A stretch of 64,000 bases of DNA from JADGRF01 sp036382515 (GTDB lineage: Bacteria; Myxococcota_A; Polyangia; Polyangiales; JAFGIB01). The stretch's first letter is position 1; every line of letters begins with the position of its first letter. Shown here piece by piece: positions 53,368 to 61,761 of this stretch. The position numbers and the translations under genes were made by a program. The stretch covers positions 1 through 64,000 of the forward strand of contig DASVHQ010000009.1 in NCBI GenBank assembly GCA_036382515.1, read 5' to 3'. Below the pieces are notes generated by a model. The model saw only the letters and a program-made list of their open reading frames with translations, was not told the DNA's origin and did not search any database.

Positions 53368-54789
53368 TCAGAACTGAAAGTAGATGTAGGGTACAACATC
53401 CTGCGTCGCGACGAGCATGAGCGCTCCGGCCACGCCGGCCAGCACGAGGCCCTGCGCGGGTGCCGAGAGCTCGATGAACCGCTGCTTGCTCGCTTCGAAC
53501 AGATCCCGGGGCGTGTAGTGAGCGGCGTAGCCGACCAACAAGAGCAGCCACACCGACGCGTTCACGTGAAAGCTCGCTGTCGTGCCTTCGAGGAGCTGGC
53601 GAATCACGCCGAAGGCGTCGGCCACGCTGGGCGAGCGAAAGAAGATGCGCGAGAGCACGACGAAGTGCAGCGTGCCGAAGATCTTCAGCGCACGCATCCA
53701 TGGCGCGTCGACCGTGTGCGCGCTGCGCCCCGAACGCCGGTAGAAGTAGCGGTGGATGACCATCGCGCTGGCGTGGAGCACGCCGTAGATGACGAACGTC
53801 CAGGCCGCGCCATGCCACAGCCCGACCAGAAAGACCGTGAGCCACAGGTTGAAGTAGGCGCGCAGCGGCGCCACCTGCGAGCCGCCCAGCGGGAAGTAGA
53901 GGTAGTCGCGCAGCCACGTGGACAGCGTCATGTGCCAGCGCCGCCAGAATTCCGCTGGGCTGTGCGCCTGGTACGGCCGGTCGAAGTTCTCGGGCAGACG
54001 CAGGCCAAACAACATGGCCGAGCCGCGCGCGACGTCGGTGTAGCCCGAGAAGTCGCAGAAGATCTGCAGCGTGTAGGCGTAGAGGCCAACCATGACCTCG
54101 AGCGACGAGTAGGCCGTGGGATCGTCGAACACGCGATCGACGAGGTTCACCGCCAGGTAGTCGGCGAAGACGATCTTCTTCACCAGACCCGTGGCGATCA
54201 AGAACGCGCCCTCGCCCACGCTCTGCGCGCTCAGGCGCGGGCGGTGATCGAGCTGCGGCAAGAAGTCTGCGGCACGCACGATCGGACCCGCCACAAGGTG
54301 TGGGAAGAACGTGATGAAGAACGCGAAGCGCACGAAGTTGCGCGTGGGCTCGATGCGACCGCGGTAGACGTCGATCGTGTAGCTGAGGCTCTCGAACGTG
54401 TAGAATGAGATGCCGACGGGCAGCACCACGTCGAGGTGATGCGGCGAGAGCGACAGCCCGAGCAGGCGCGCGCCGTCGGCGACCGCACCCGAGAAGAAGT
54501 TGTAGTACTTGAACGTGCCCAAAAGCCCGAGGTTCACCATGACGCTCGCGGCCAGCCACCAGCCCTTGCTGCGAGGGGTGGGCGCTGCGTGGATGGCGCG
54601 ACCGGCGAAGTAGTCGACCGTGATCGAGAACAGGATCAGGACGATGTACGCCGGGTTCCACGCCATGTAAAAGACGCACGACGCGAAGAGCACGAACGCC
54701 AAGCGCAACGTGGCCCGACGCGCGAGCGCGAAGTACCCCGCGATCGCCAGCGCGAGGAAAACGAAGTAGTCGAGCGAGTGGAAGTTCAC
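53368..54789 (-). CDS. AlgI-type MBOAT O-acyltransferase
   Basis: GTG 54789 (MNFHSLDYFVFLALAIAG) matches where AlgI proteins begin; ATGs at 54813 and 54858 are possible. About 473 residues with roughly 11 membrane helices. Motifs: GISFYTFESLSYTIDVYRG, TFFPHLVAGPIVRA, ENFDRPYQAHSPAEFWRRWH, STWLRDYLYFPLGGS and the catalytic His in GLWHGAAWTFVIYG. It moves acetyl groups across the inner membrane for the SGNH partner encoded 6 nt downstream. Confidence 0.9.
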   Translation of the reverse strand: MNFHSLDYFVFLALAIAGYFALARRATLRLAFVLFASCVFYMAWNPAYIVLILFSITVDYFAGRAIHAAPTPRSKGWWLAASVMVNLGLLGTFKYYNFFSGAVADGARLLGLSLSPHHLDVVLPVGISFYTFESLSYTIDVYRGRIEPTRNFVRFAFFITFFPHLVAGPIVRAADFLPQLDHRPRLSAQSVGEGAFLIATGLVKKIVFADYLAVNLVDRVFDDPTAYSSLEVMVGLYAYTLQIFCDFSGYTDVARGSAMLFGLRLPENFDRPYQAHSPAEFWRRWHMTLSTWLRDYLYFPLGGSQVAPLRAYFNLWLTVFLVGLWHGAAWTFVIYGVLHASAMVIHRYFYRRSGRSAHTVDAPWMRALKIFGTLHFVVLSRIFFRSPSVADAFGVIRQLLEGTTASFHVNASVWLLLLVGYAAHYTPRDLFEASKQRFIELSAPAQGLVLAGVAGALMLVATQDVVPYIYFQF

Positions 54790-54884
54790 GAGGGGTGGAC
54801 AGACCCCGCCCATGGCGCGCGGGGGCCCCTTTTTAGCCGTGGCCACGCGTTCGGGCAACGCGTGCCGGTGTTATGCTGGCCGGC

Positions 54885-55331
54885 ATGCGTATCGCGCTGT
54901 GCTCCGACGAGCCCTACCCCGTGCACGCCACGGTCCAGCGCTGGCTGCAGGAGCACGGGCACGCAGTGATCAGCTTCGGGGCGGTGGCCAGCGGCCAGCC
55001 GGAACCCTGGGCCGAGGCGGCCGAGCAGGCAGCCGTCAGCGTCGCCACCGGCACCTGCGATCAGGGCATCTTCTTCTGCTGGACCGGGACGGGCATCAGC
55101 ATCGCCGCCAACAAGGTGGCCGGCATCCGGGCGGCCCTGTGCTCCGACCCCGGCCAAGCCGCTGCAGCGCGGGTCTGGAACCACGCCAACGTGCTGTGCC
55201 TGTCCAACCGCACGCTCGCAGACGACCTGGCCAAGGAGATCCTCGCGGCCTGGTTCGACACCGTCCCCGGCGACAAGGGCACAGCGGGGGTGCGCCAGCT
55301 GGCTGCTGTCGACGCGCGCCACAGGAAGTGA
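54885..55331 (+). CDS. rpiB: RpiB/LacAB-family sugar-phosphate isomerase-like protein
   Basis: A 148-residue protein. RpiB signature FFCWTGTGISIAANKVAGIR is close to the family CGTGIGMSIAANK; the active-site Cys (C in FFC) is kept but the next Gly is Trp. NHANVLCLSNRTL provides the other conserved segment. A GTP/ribose-5-phosphate or allose-6-phosphate isomerase role is possible; the altered motif makes the substrate uncertain. Divergent from the MBOAT gene, with 95 nt between. Confidence 0.78.
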   Translation: MRIALCSDEPYPVHATVQRWLQEHGHAVISFGAVASGQPEPWAEAAEQAAVSVATGTCDQGIFFCWTGTGISIAANKVAGIRAALCSDPGQAAAARVWNHANVLCLSNRTLADDLAKEILAAWFDTVPGDKGTAGVRQLAAVDARHRK

Positions 55332-55368
55332 CCGGCGCGGCGGCAGCCGGCCGCAGGCCGCGACCCGC

Positions 55369-56844
55369 TCAGCTCGCAGGCTTCGCAGGCCGCGGCTCAC
55401 GCGCCACAGCGGCAGGTTCGCCCGCGGGCTTGGCGGTGCCCCACTCGACCTCGCGTGCCTGTTTGCGCTCGTCGATCGGGAACGGCATCGCTGTGCGCGC
55501 GGGCCCGGTCGTGCCGGCGCGCACCATCCCGTAGCTCGAGTCGGAGTGCCAAAAGAGGAACCCATCCGCCCCACCCGAGCGCGCGCCACGGATCTGCTCG
55601 GCGATGAACTCGGGGTTGTAGTAGTCGGCCCCGCTGCTGAACGCCTGCAGGAACGGCCGGATCACTGGGCCCGGTCCCAGACGGTCGCGCATCGACTTCA
55701 CGCCGCGCTCCACCAAGACTCCGGCGCGACCCTCCTTCACCTGCAGCATCCACTGGCGCATCTCGCGCACGTACAGCATCGGGGAGAACACCTCGACGTG
55801 CTTGGCCCAGGCCTCGATCACCTGACCGAGCCCGTCGGGGTCGCCCTTGTGGAACGCACTCACACCGAAGACATCGACGCCCAGCGGGATGTGCACCGCT
55901 TCGTCGATGCGCCGCAGCAACTCGATGAGCACGTCTTGACGCGGCTTGTCGGTGTAGGCGGGGAAGACCGCGAACTTCGTGGCCGCGTCGACGGGAAAGC
56001 GGATGTAGTCGAGCTGCAGCTCGTCGAAGCCGATGGCCTCGACCTCTTTCGCAATCGACACGAAGAGCTCGTGGTTCTTCTCGTTGTACGGATCGAGCCA
56101 GGTATTGCGATGCGCGTTCTTTTCCCAGATGTCGCCGACGTGACCGGGGCGGTTCTCCAGTATCGCACGATCGGGATAGGCCCGCGGCAGCACCGGATCG
56201 CTGAAGCAGACGATGCGCGCGATGGTGTAGATGCCGGCAGCTTTGAGCTGCTTGATGTAGTCGGGTGCGTCGCGCAGGAAGATGTGACGCGAGCCGGCGA
56301 GTTCTGGAATCTGCGAATCGTAGCTGACCCGCCCCGTCCCGTCCTTCACGTCGATCACGACCGCATCGAGACCGGCATCCTTCACCAGCTTGATGAGGCG
56401 CGTCGGGCCCAGACGCTGCGCCATCGGAGCGTTGATGTAGAGCCCGCGCGCGCGCTGGCCCTGCTCCGACACGACGTCGACGTAGCGGTCGTCGGACGCA
56501 CCGGCAGCTGCGCCGTTGGTGGTGCTGAGCGCTGCCTGCGGCGTTGCGCTCGCTGCGGTCGCCTCTACAACGCGTTGTTGCACATCGGGCGCTGGCGTGG
56601 CGCTCGGCTCGGTGGCAGCTTGCTCGGCGGCGACCGCCGAACTCGCGGCACCCTCGCTTCCGCCGCCGTCAGCTGCGGAAGGCACAGGCGGTTGTGGCGC
56701 GGCAACGGACCACTCGTCCGGCGCGGCCTGCCCAGCCGCGGCTGGGCGCGCCGAGCCGCTGGCCAGGGAGCTCGCACACCCGCTCAACCACGACAGACCC
56801 AGGGCCAGGGCACCCACACATAGCGTATTTCGAGGCTCAAACAT
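55369..56844 (-). CDS. DUF4015-family putative glycoside hydrolase lipoprotein
   Basis: ATG 56844 gives 491 residues with a lipobox LSGC (MFEPRNTLCVGALALGLSWL then SGC). A 100-residue Ala/Pro-rich linker precedes a TIM-barrel domain: RGLYINAPMAQRLGPTRLIK, AVVIDVKDGTGRVSYDSQIP, FDELQLDYIRFPVD (Asp pair), GVDVFGVSAFHKGDP and SPMLYVREMRQW. DUF4015 proteins resemble GH13/GH101-like barrels and are thought to act on envelope glycans. Substrate unknown. Start chosen at the lipoprotein signal. Confidence 0.8.
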   Translation of the reverse strand: MFEPRNTLCVGALALGLSWLSGCASSLASGSARPAAAGQAAPDEWSVAAPQPPVPSAADGGGSEGAASSAVAAEQAATEPSATPAPDVQQRVVEATAASATPQAALSTTNGAAAGASDDRYVDVVSEQGQRARGLYINAPMAQRLGPTRLIKLVKDAGLDAVVIDVKDGTGRVSYDSQIPELAGSRHIFLRDAPDYIKQLKAAGIYTIARIVCFSDPVLPRAYPDRAILENRPGHVGDIWEKNAHRNTWLDPYNEKNHELFVSIAKEVEAIGFDELQLDYIRFPVDAATKFAVFPAYTDKPRQDVLIELLRRIDEAVHIPLGVDVFGVSAFHKGDPDGLGQVIEAWAKHVEVFSPMLYVREMRQWMLQVKEGRAGVLVERGVKSMRDRLGPGPVIRPFLQAFSSGADYYNPEFIAEQIRGARSGGADGFLFWHSDSSYGMVRAGTTGPARTAMPFPIDERKQAREVEWGTAKPAGEPAAVAREPRPAKPAS

Positions 56845-57007
56845 GGTCGCTGGGCTCAGTCTGCCCGACCCCGGCGCGCACGTGCAACACATTGATTTGG
56901 CTGAGCAAATGAAGATGGGGCGGGGGCGGACGCCGCTGGCCGATGCGCCCGACCGTGCCCCCGCCCGCGTGACGCCCCAACCGAACCACGCTAGCTTGCA
57001 GCGCACA

Positions 57008-57688
57008 GTGAACTTCTTCTCTCATGCCACCTTGGCATCGTGGCGCTCTGCCGACCCCCGCTTCCTGCTCGGCTCGATGCTGCCGGATCTGGTGGGCATG
57101 ATGGGAACCCGGATCGAGGCGGTGACCGATCCGGAGCTGGCGGCCGGCGTCGAATACCATCACGCCACGGACGCGGCATTCCATCATGCGCCGGTCTTCA
57201 CGCAGCTGTGCGCCGAATCGATGATCGAGCTCACCGAGCAGGCGGTCGAGCGGGGCACCGCTCGCGCGGTCGCGCACGTCGGCGTGGAGCTCTTGCTCGA
57301 TGGCGTGCTGAGCTTCGACCGCGTGGCGAGGACTCGCTACGCCCAGGCGCTCGGCAGCGCGCTCGACGCGCCGCTCGAAGGTCGGCTCGCCCTGCGCCGT
57401 GCCGGCGATCAGCTGCGCCTGCAGCGTGGCATCGCGCGCCTGCAATGCGCCCCCGTGCCGGAGGGCTTCCGCGAGCCCGACTTCGTGGCAGAACGCCTGC
57501 GCGACATCCTAGGCCGGCGACCACGCCTGGCGCTGCGCGACGGCGACTTCGAAGTGGTCCGACTCTGGGCGCACGCGACGCGCCCGCGCGTCGCCGCGCA
57601 CTCCTGCAGCTTGCTCGATCAGGTCCGGCAGGGGCTCGCGACCGCATCTACCGCCGCCCCGGCCGCCGCCCTGGCTGCCGACGCGTAG
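57008..57688 (+). CDS. AcpH-like (acyl-carrier-protein phosphodiesterase-type) hypothetical protein
   Basis: GTG 57008 gives 226 residues starting (M)NFFSHATLASWRSADPRFLL. The N-terminus resembles ACP phosphodiesterase AcpH (NFLAHLHLA) and keeps a His/Asp-rich HHATDAAFHHAPVFTQL segment that could bind a metal. The enzyme would remove 4'-phosphopantetheine from ACP, but similarity is limited, so the assignment is tentative. Helical, no signal peptide. Divergent from the DUF4015 gene with 163 nt between. Confidence 0.45.
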   Translation: MNFFSHATLASWRSADPRFLLGSMLPDLVGMMGTRIEAVTDPELAAGVEYHHATDAAFHHAPVFTQLCAESMIELTEQAVERGTARAVAHVGVELLLDGVLSFDRVARTRYAQALGSALDAPLEGRLALRRAGDQLRLQRGIARLQCAPVPEGFREPDFVAERLRDILGRRPRLALRDGDFEVVRLWAHATRPRVAAHSCSLLDQVRQGLATASTAAPAAALAADA

Positions 57689-57740
57689 CAGCCCTGGCCC
57701 GCGCACGCCGTCGAGTCGCGTGTCGTCCCGCGCGCAGCGA

Positions 57741-59261
57741 TCACTGGACGCTCTCCCAGAAGGGTCGCAGCCGGCGGAGCGGATCGGCCTCGGCGATGCA
57801 CGTCGCGCCAAGACGCATCGTCGTGCGCCGCTGCCGATCGAAGCGCTCCCAGCGCCCGAGCCTTTCGTGGCTCGGGTCACCCGTGCGCGCGAAGCTCGCC
57901 CAGGCATCGAGCGTGTAGCGCGACAGCCGGGCAGCCTCGGGCCCACCCCCGGAGAAAGCCCGACCGAACGGGCCCTCCACCGTGCCGAAGGCGAAGGGGA
58001 TCTCGATGGCGTGGCAAGCGCCCATCTCACCGCCGAACAGCGGAGACGGCCACTCGAACGAATACATGAACGTGTTCGGGTGGCAGCCGCTCTGTGCTTC
58101 AGCCAGCCGCAGCGCGGGGATGCGAAACATGCGATCGCCCTCGATCGCGCAGTAGATCTTCCACGCCGGCAGCGCCGGGCCGAGCACGCTGCGATACAAG
58201 TCGATCGCCTCGGCCGCCCGCCCCTCTAACCGTTTGTTGCAGATCTTGAGCAGCGCCGCCTCGTCGATCTCGCGCTTCTTGGGCTCGACCAAGAACAGGA
58301 AGTAGTTCCACTCGTCGAGGTTCGCTCCGACCATCAGATCCACGCCACGGGCGCTGCCGGCCACCACGCTCTCGAAGGGCGCCGGCAGGAAGTCGTCGTC
58401 CTGGACCGGGACCAAGGTCATCGAGCCTTGCGGCAGGCGTCGGCCGACGGGACCGCGCAGAATGGTTTCCTTCCAGCACGCACGCTGCGCCGCCACGATC
58501 TCGGCCGCGCTGGCGTTCCACAGCCGCTCGGGATGGCTCGCGCTGGCACCGACGCCGTGGAGCACGAGCTCCGCCATGCGCGAGGCTTGCTCGCGCGTGG
58601 TGGCGTGATGCGCAGCGCCACTCTGCGCGATCGCGCGACGGAACAGACCGCGCGCCTCGGGCGCCGCTAAGAGCGATCCAATGCTCATTGCGCCAGCGGA
58701 CTCACCGAAGACCGTGACGTTCTGCGGATCGCCGCCAAAGTTGCCGATGTTGTCGCGCACCCAGCGCAGCGCGGCAATCTGGTCGCGCATACCGTTGTTG
58801 GACGCGACATCGCTCGATCCGCCCAGCAGGTCGTTGAAGAAGCCAAAGCCCAGTGCGCCCAGGCGGTAGTTGATCGTCACAACGACCAGGTTGCCCCGCT
58901 CCGCCAGCGCTGCGCCGTCGTACAGCTCCTGTCCGCCGGAGCCGACGCTGAACCCACCGCCGTGGATCCAAACCATCACCGGGCGAGCCGCTCCATCGGC
59001 GGCAGGTGTCCAGACATTGAGGTAGAGGCAGTCCTCGCTCAGCTCGCCGAGGTCCTGCATCAAGCCGACATCTTGTGGCGACGCCGGTCCAAAGCGGCGC
59101 GCGTCACGCGTGCCCGACCACGCGCCGATCTTCACAGGAGCACGCAAACGCAGATGCCCCACCGGAGGCTGCGCATACGGCACGCCTCGGAACACGCTCA
59201 CGTGTGCCGAGGCCGGCTCCCCCTCGATCTTGCCCTGCTCGGTCCATGCGGTGCTCGCCAT
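57741..59261 (-). CDS. Type-B carboxylesterase/lipase family protein
   Basis: A 506-residue alpha/beta hydrolase starting MASTAWTEQGKIEGEPASAH. The nucleophile Ser lies in VTVFGESAGAMSIGSLL; upstream RGVPYAQPPVGHLRLRAP, EDCLYLNVWTP and VMVWIHGGGFSVGSG (oxyanion hole) are type-B hallmarks. His is in GACHAIEIPFAFG. No signal peptide is evident. It would hydrolyse carboxylic esters; substrate unknown. Divergent from the aldehyde dehydrogenase gene. Confidence 0.9.
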   Translation of the reverse strand: MASTAWTEQGKIEGEPASAHVSVFRGVPYAQPPVGHLRLRAPVKIGAWSGTRDARRFGPASPQDVGLMQDLGELSEDCLYLNVWTPAADGAARPVMVWIHGGGFSVGSGGQELYDGAALAERGNLVVVTINYRLGALGFGFFNDLLGGSSDVASNNGMRDQIAALRWVRDNIGNFGGDPQNVTVFGESAGAMSIGSLLAAPEARGLFRRAIAQSGAAHHATTREQASRMAELVLHGVGASASHPERLWNASAAEIVAAQRACWKETILRGPVGRRLPQGSMTLVPVQDDDFLPAPFESVVAGSARGVDLMVGANLDEWNYFLFLVEPKKREIDEAALLKICNKRLEGRAAEAIDLYRSVLGPALPAWKIYCAIEGDRMFRIPALRLAEAQSGCHPNTFMYSFEWPSPLFGGEMGACHAIEIPFAFGTVEGPFGRAFSGGGPEAARLSRYTLDAWASFARTGDPSHERLGRWERFDRQRRTTMRLGATCIAEADPLRRLRPFWESVQ

Positions 59262-59345
59262 GCGCGAAGTTGTTTCACGAAGCCGACCGGACGCCAAGCG
59301 TGGCCGCGCTGCACCGCCGGGCGAGTCTGGGTGTAGGCTTCTGGC

Positions 59346-60845
59346 ATGCCTTTCGAACTGCTCGACCGACCGGGTGACTACATCGACGGCCGCTTCTGTG
59401 TGCCCGCCGCCGCAGACGGCGAGCTGCGCATCGCGAGCCCGGCCGACCTCCGCGACGTGACCGCCGTCCATCCCTATTCCAACGCCGCCGTGCACGCCGC
59501 CGTGGATGCCGCTCGGCGCGCTTTCCCCAGCTGGCGTCGCGTGGCGCAGAGCGAACGCGCGCAGTGGCTGCGCCGCTATCAAGCGCAGCTGCGCGCGCAC
59601 AAGCCCGAACTCTCGCAGCTGCTGGTGCGCGAGGTCGGAAAGCCCGCGTGGGAAGCCGCGACCGAAGTCGACGCGATGATCACCAAGGTCGACGTGATGC
59701 TCGACGAAGGGGCGAGCTACACGGCCGACCGCACGCTCGACGATCTGCCGGGTGAGATCCGCTACAAGCCACACGGCGTAGTCGCGGTGATCGGACCGTT
59801 CAACTTCCCGGGGCATCTGCCCAACGGACAGATCATCCCGGCGTTACTCTTGGGCAACACGGTCGTACACAAGCCGAGCGAGCGCACGCCCAGCCTGGCC
59901 ACCTGGATGGCCCGCTGCTTCCACGAAGCCGGCCTGCCTGCCGGTGTGTTCAACGTCGTGCAAGGCGTGGGCAGCGCCGGCGCGACGCTCGCCGAGCATC
60001 CGGAGGTCGACGGGGTCATGTTCACGGGCTCCGTGGCCGTGGGCCGACGCATCCTGGCGAGCCAAGCACAGCGACTGGACCGGCTGATCGCACTCGAACT
60101 CGGCGGCAAGAACACGGCTGTCGTGCTCGACGACTGCGACCTCGAGCGCGCGGCACGCGCCATCGCGTTCGCCGCATTCGTGACGGCCGGTCAGCGCTGC
60201 ACAGCCACGTCCCGGGTGGTCGTCGCCGCGGGCGTCGCGGACGCGCTGCTCGACCGGTTATCGCAACTTGCCCGCACGCTGCAGGTCGGCTACCCGCTGC
60301 ATGCCGAGATCTTCATGGGGCCCCTGATCTCCGACGCGGCGCAAGATCGCTTGCTCGCGGCCCAAGCGAGTGCGCGCACGGCGGGGTTCTCGGCCGTGGT
60401 GGAAGGCGGCCCAGCGAGCATCGCCGGGTACCAGGGGCACTACGTCCGCCCGGCGATCCACGTGGCACCCGGCCCCAAGGCGGCCGCTCCTGGCTACCGG
60501 GACGAAGAGCTGTTTGGGCCAGATCTCGCGGTGTACGTGGTACCGGACGCCGACGCCGCCATCGAGATCGCGAACGATACACGCTTCGGGCTCGCCGCTT
60601 CCGTCTTCACGTGCTCACGTCCGGCGTTCGAGCACGTTGCCGATGGCCTGCGCGTGGGCGTGCTGCAGTGGAACCGCTCCACCGCGGGCGCCAGCGGCCG
60701 GCTGCCCTTCGGAGGTATCAAAGACAGCGGTAACCACAGGCCGGCTGGTATCATGGCAGGCACGTCATGCACGTACGCTCAGGCCGTACAGCTTCCAGGC
60801 CCCGCGGACGAAGCGCTGCCCTCCTGGCCAGGCCTTCGACCCTGA
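59346..60845 (+). CDS. NAD(P)-dependent aldehyde dehydrogenase (AstD-like)
   Basis: A 499-residue aldehyde dehydrogenase. Motifs: VAVIGPFNFPGHLPNGQIIP, VFTGSVAVG-like MFTGSVAVGRRILASQ, LIALELGGKNTAVVLDD (general base Glu) and AFVTAGQRCTATSRVVV (nucleophile Cys). PFNFPGHLPNG is typical of succinylglutamate-semialdehyde dehydrogenases, but no other arginine-succinyltransferase genes are present, so substrate is uncertain. A TetR-type regulator gene follows after about 125 nt. Confidence 0.88.
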   Translation: MPFELLDRPGDYIDGRFCVPAAADGELRIASPADLRDVTAVHPYSNAAVHAAVDAARRAFPSWRRVAQSERAQWLRRYQAQLRAHKPELSQLLVREVGKPAWEAATEVDAMITKVDVMLDEGASYTADRTLDDLPGEIRYKPHGVVAVIGPFNFPGHLPNGQIIPALLLGNTVVHKPSERTPSLATWMARCFHEAGLPAGVFNVVQGVGSAGATLAEHPEVDGVMFTGSVAVGRRILASQAQRLDRLIALELGGKNTAVVLDDCDLERAARAIAFAAFVTAGQRCTATSRVVVAAGVADALLDRLSQLARTLQVGYPLHAEIFMGPLISDAAQDRLLAAQASARTAGFSAVVEGGPASIAGYQGHYVRPAIHVAPGPKAAAPGYRDEELFGPDLAVYVVPDADAAIEIANDTRFGLAASVFTCSRPAFEHVADGLRVGVLQWNRSTAGASGRLPFGGIKDSGNHRPAGIMAGTSCTYAQAVQLPGPADEALPSWPGLRP

Positions 60846-60969
60846 AGTGCAAAACGTTCACACGCACTCGGAAATCCGTCTGTGCACAGGCGACCACAGT
60901 GCAGGAAGCCGGCTGAAGACCGAACGGAACACGGTAGTGCCGGCCCAGGCCCAGACCAGAGCGTGCCCC

Positions 60970-61635
60970 ATGCGAGAGATTCCCCTCATGCATCCCCGGC
61001 GGCGACCCCGCCAAGCCCGAGCCCAGGCCACGGTCGATGCCATCGTCCAAGCCACAGCGCGGGTCCTGATCGAAGACGGCTACGACCGTGCCAGCACCAA
61101 CCGCATTGCCCAGGCGGCTGGTGTGAGCATCGGATCGCTGTACCAGTACTTCCCAAGCAAGGAAGCCCTGGTTGCAGCCTTGGTCGAAGAGCACGTGCAC
61201 CGCATGCTCGACATGGTGACGATCGCGCTCGATCACGAGAGCCAAGAGAACCTGCCCGAGAGCACGCGCGTGCTGGTGAACGCCCTGATCGCCGCCTACC
61301 GGCTCGATCCGAAACTGCACCACGTGCTGTGCCAGGAGGTCCCGAAGATCGGCGAACTCAAGCGCATCTACGACTTCGAGGAGAAGCTGGCCGAGCGTAT
61401 CCGCCACTACCTCACGTCGCTGCACCACCAGATTCGCCACCAGAGCATCGACCGCGCGGTGTTCCTGCTCGTGAACGCTATCCCGAGCGTGATCCGCGCC
61501 GCCATCGAGACCGATCCCGAAGCGAGCAGCGACGTCAGCTTGGCCAACGAGCTGACGGACATGATTCTGCGCTATCTCGTGTACGTGCCCTCGAGCGAGT
61601 CGGGCAGCTACAAGATCGCGAAACTGTCCGCGTAA
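60970..61635 (+). CDS. TetR/AcrR-family transcriptional regulator
   Basis: A 221-residue regulator from ATG 60970 (ATG 60988 is also possible). The N-terminal HTH is VDAIVQATARVLIEDGYDRA then IAQAAGVSIGSLYQYFPSKE. The C-terminal ligand domain has HHVLCQEVPKIGELKRIYDF and RAVFLLVNAIPSVIRAAIET, resembling AcrR_C/TetR_C fatty-acid-type regulators. Its position between the aldehyde dehydrogenase and acyl-CoA synthetase genes suggests control of one of them. A terminator hairpin follows. Confidence 0.85.
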   Translation: MREIPLMHPRRRPRQARAQATVDAIVQATARVLIEDGYDRASTNRIAQAAGVSIGSLYQYFPSKEALVAALVEEHVHRMLDMVTIALDHESQENLPESTRVLVNALIAAYRLDPKLHHVLCQEVPKIGELKRIYDFEEKLAERIRHYLTSLHHQIRHQSIDRAVFLLVNAIPSVIRAAIETDPEASSDVSLANELTDMILRYLVYVPSSESGSYKIAKLSA

Positions 61636-61667
61636 CCCAACGCCGCAGCTGTCAGGCGGTCACTACG

Positions 61668-61715
61668 GGCCTCGCTGGTTCCAACGAACCGCGAGGCCTT
61701 CGTGTTTGTGTGTGG
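61668..61715 (+). terminator. Terminator between the TetR and acyl-CoA synthetase genes
   Basis: GGCCTCGCTGGTT (61668-61680) pairs with AACCGCGAGGCC (61687-61698): 12 bp with one bulged T and a 6-nt loop. It is followed by TTCGTGTTTGTGTGTGG, a T-rich tract on the plus strand, so it should end the rightward TetR transcript. On the minus strand no T-tract follows. Confidence 0.7.
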
Positions 61716-61761
61716 CTGTGTTTCCGTGCGGCGCGCTCCGGGGCAACGCGCGAAACCGCGC

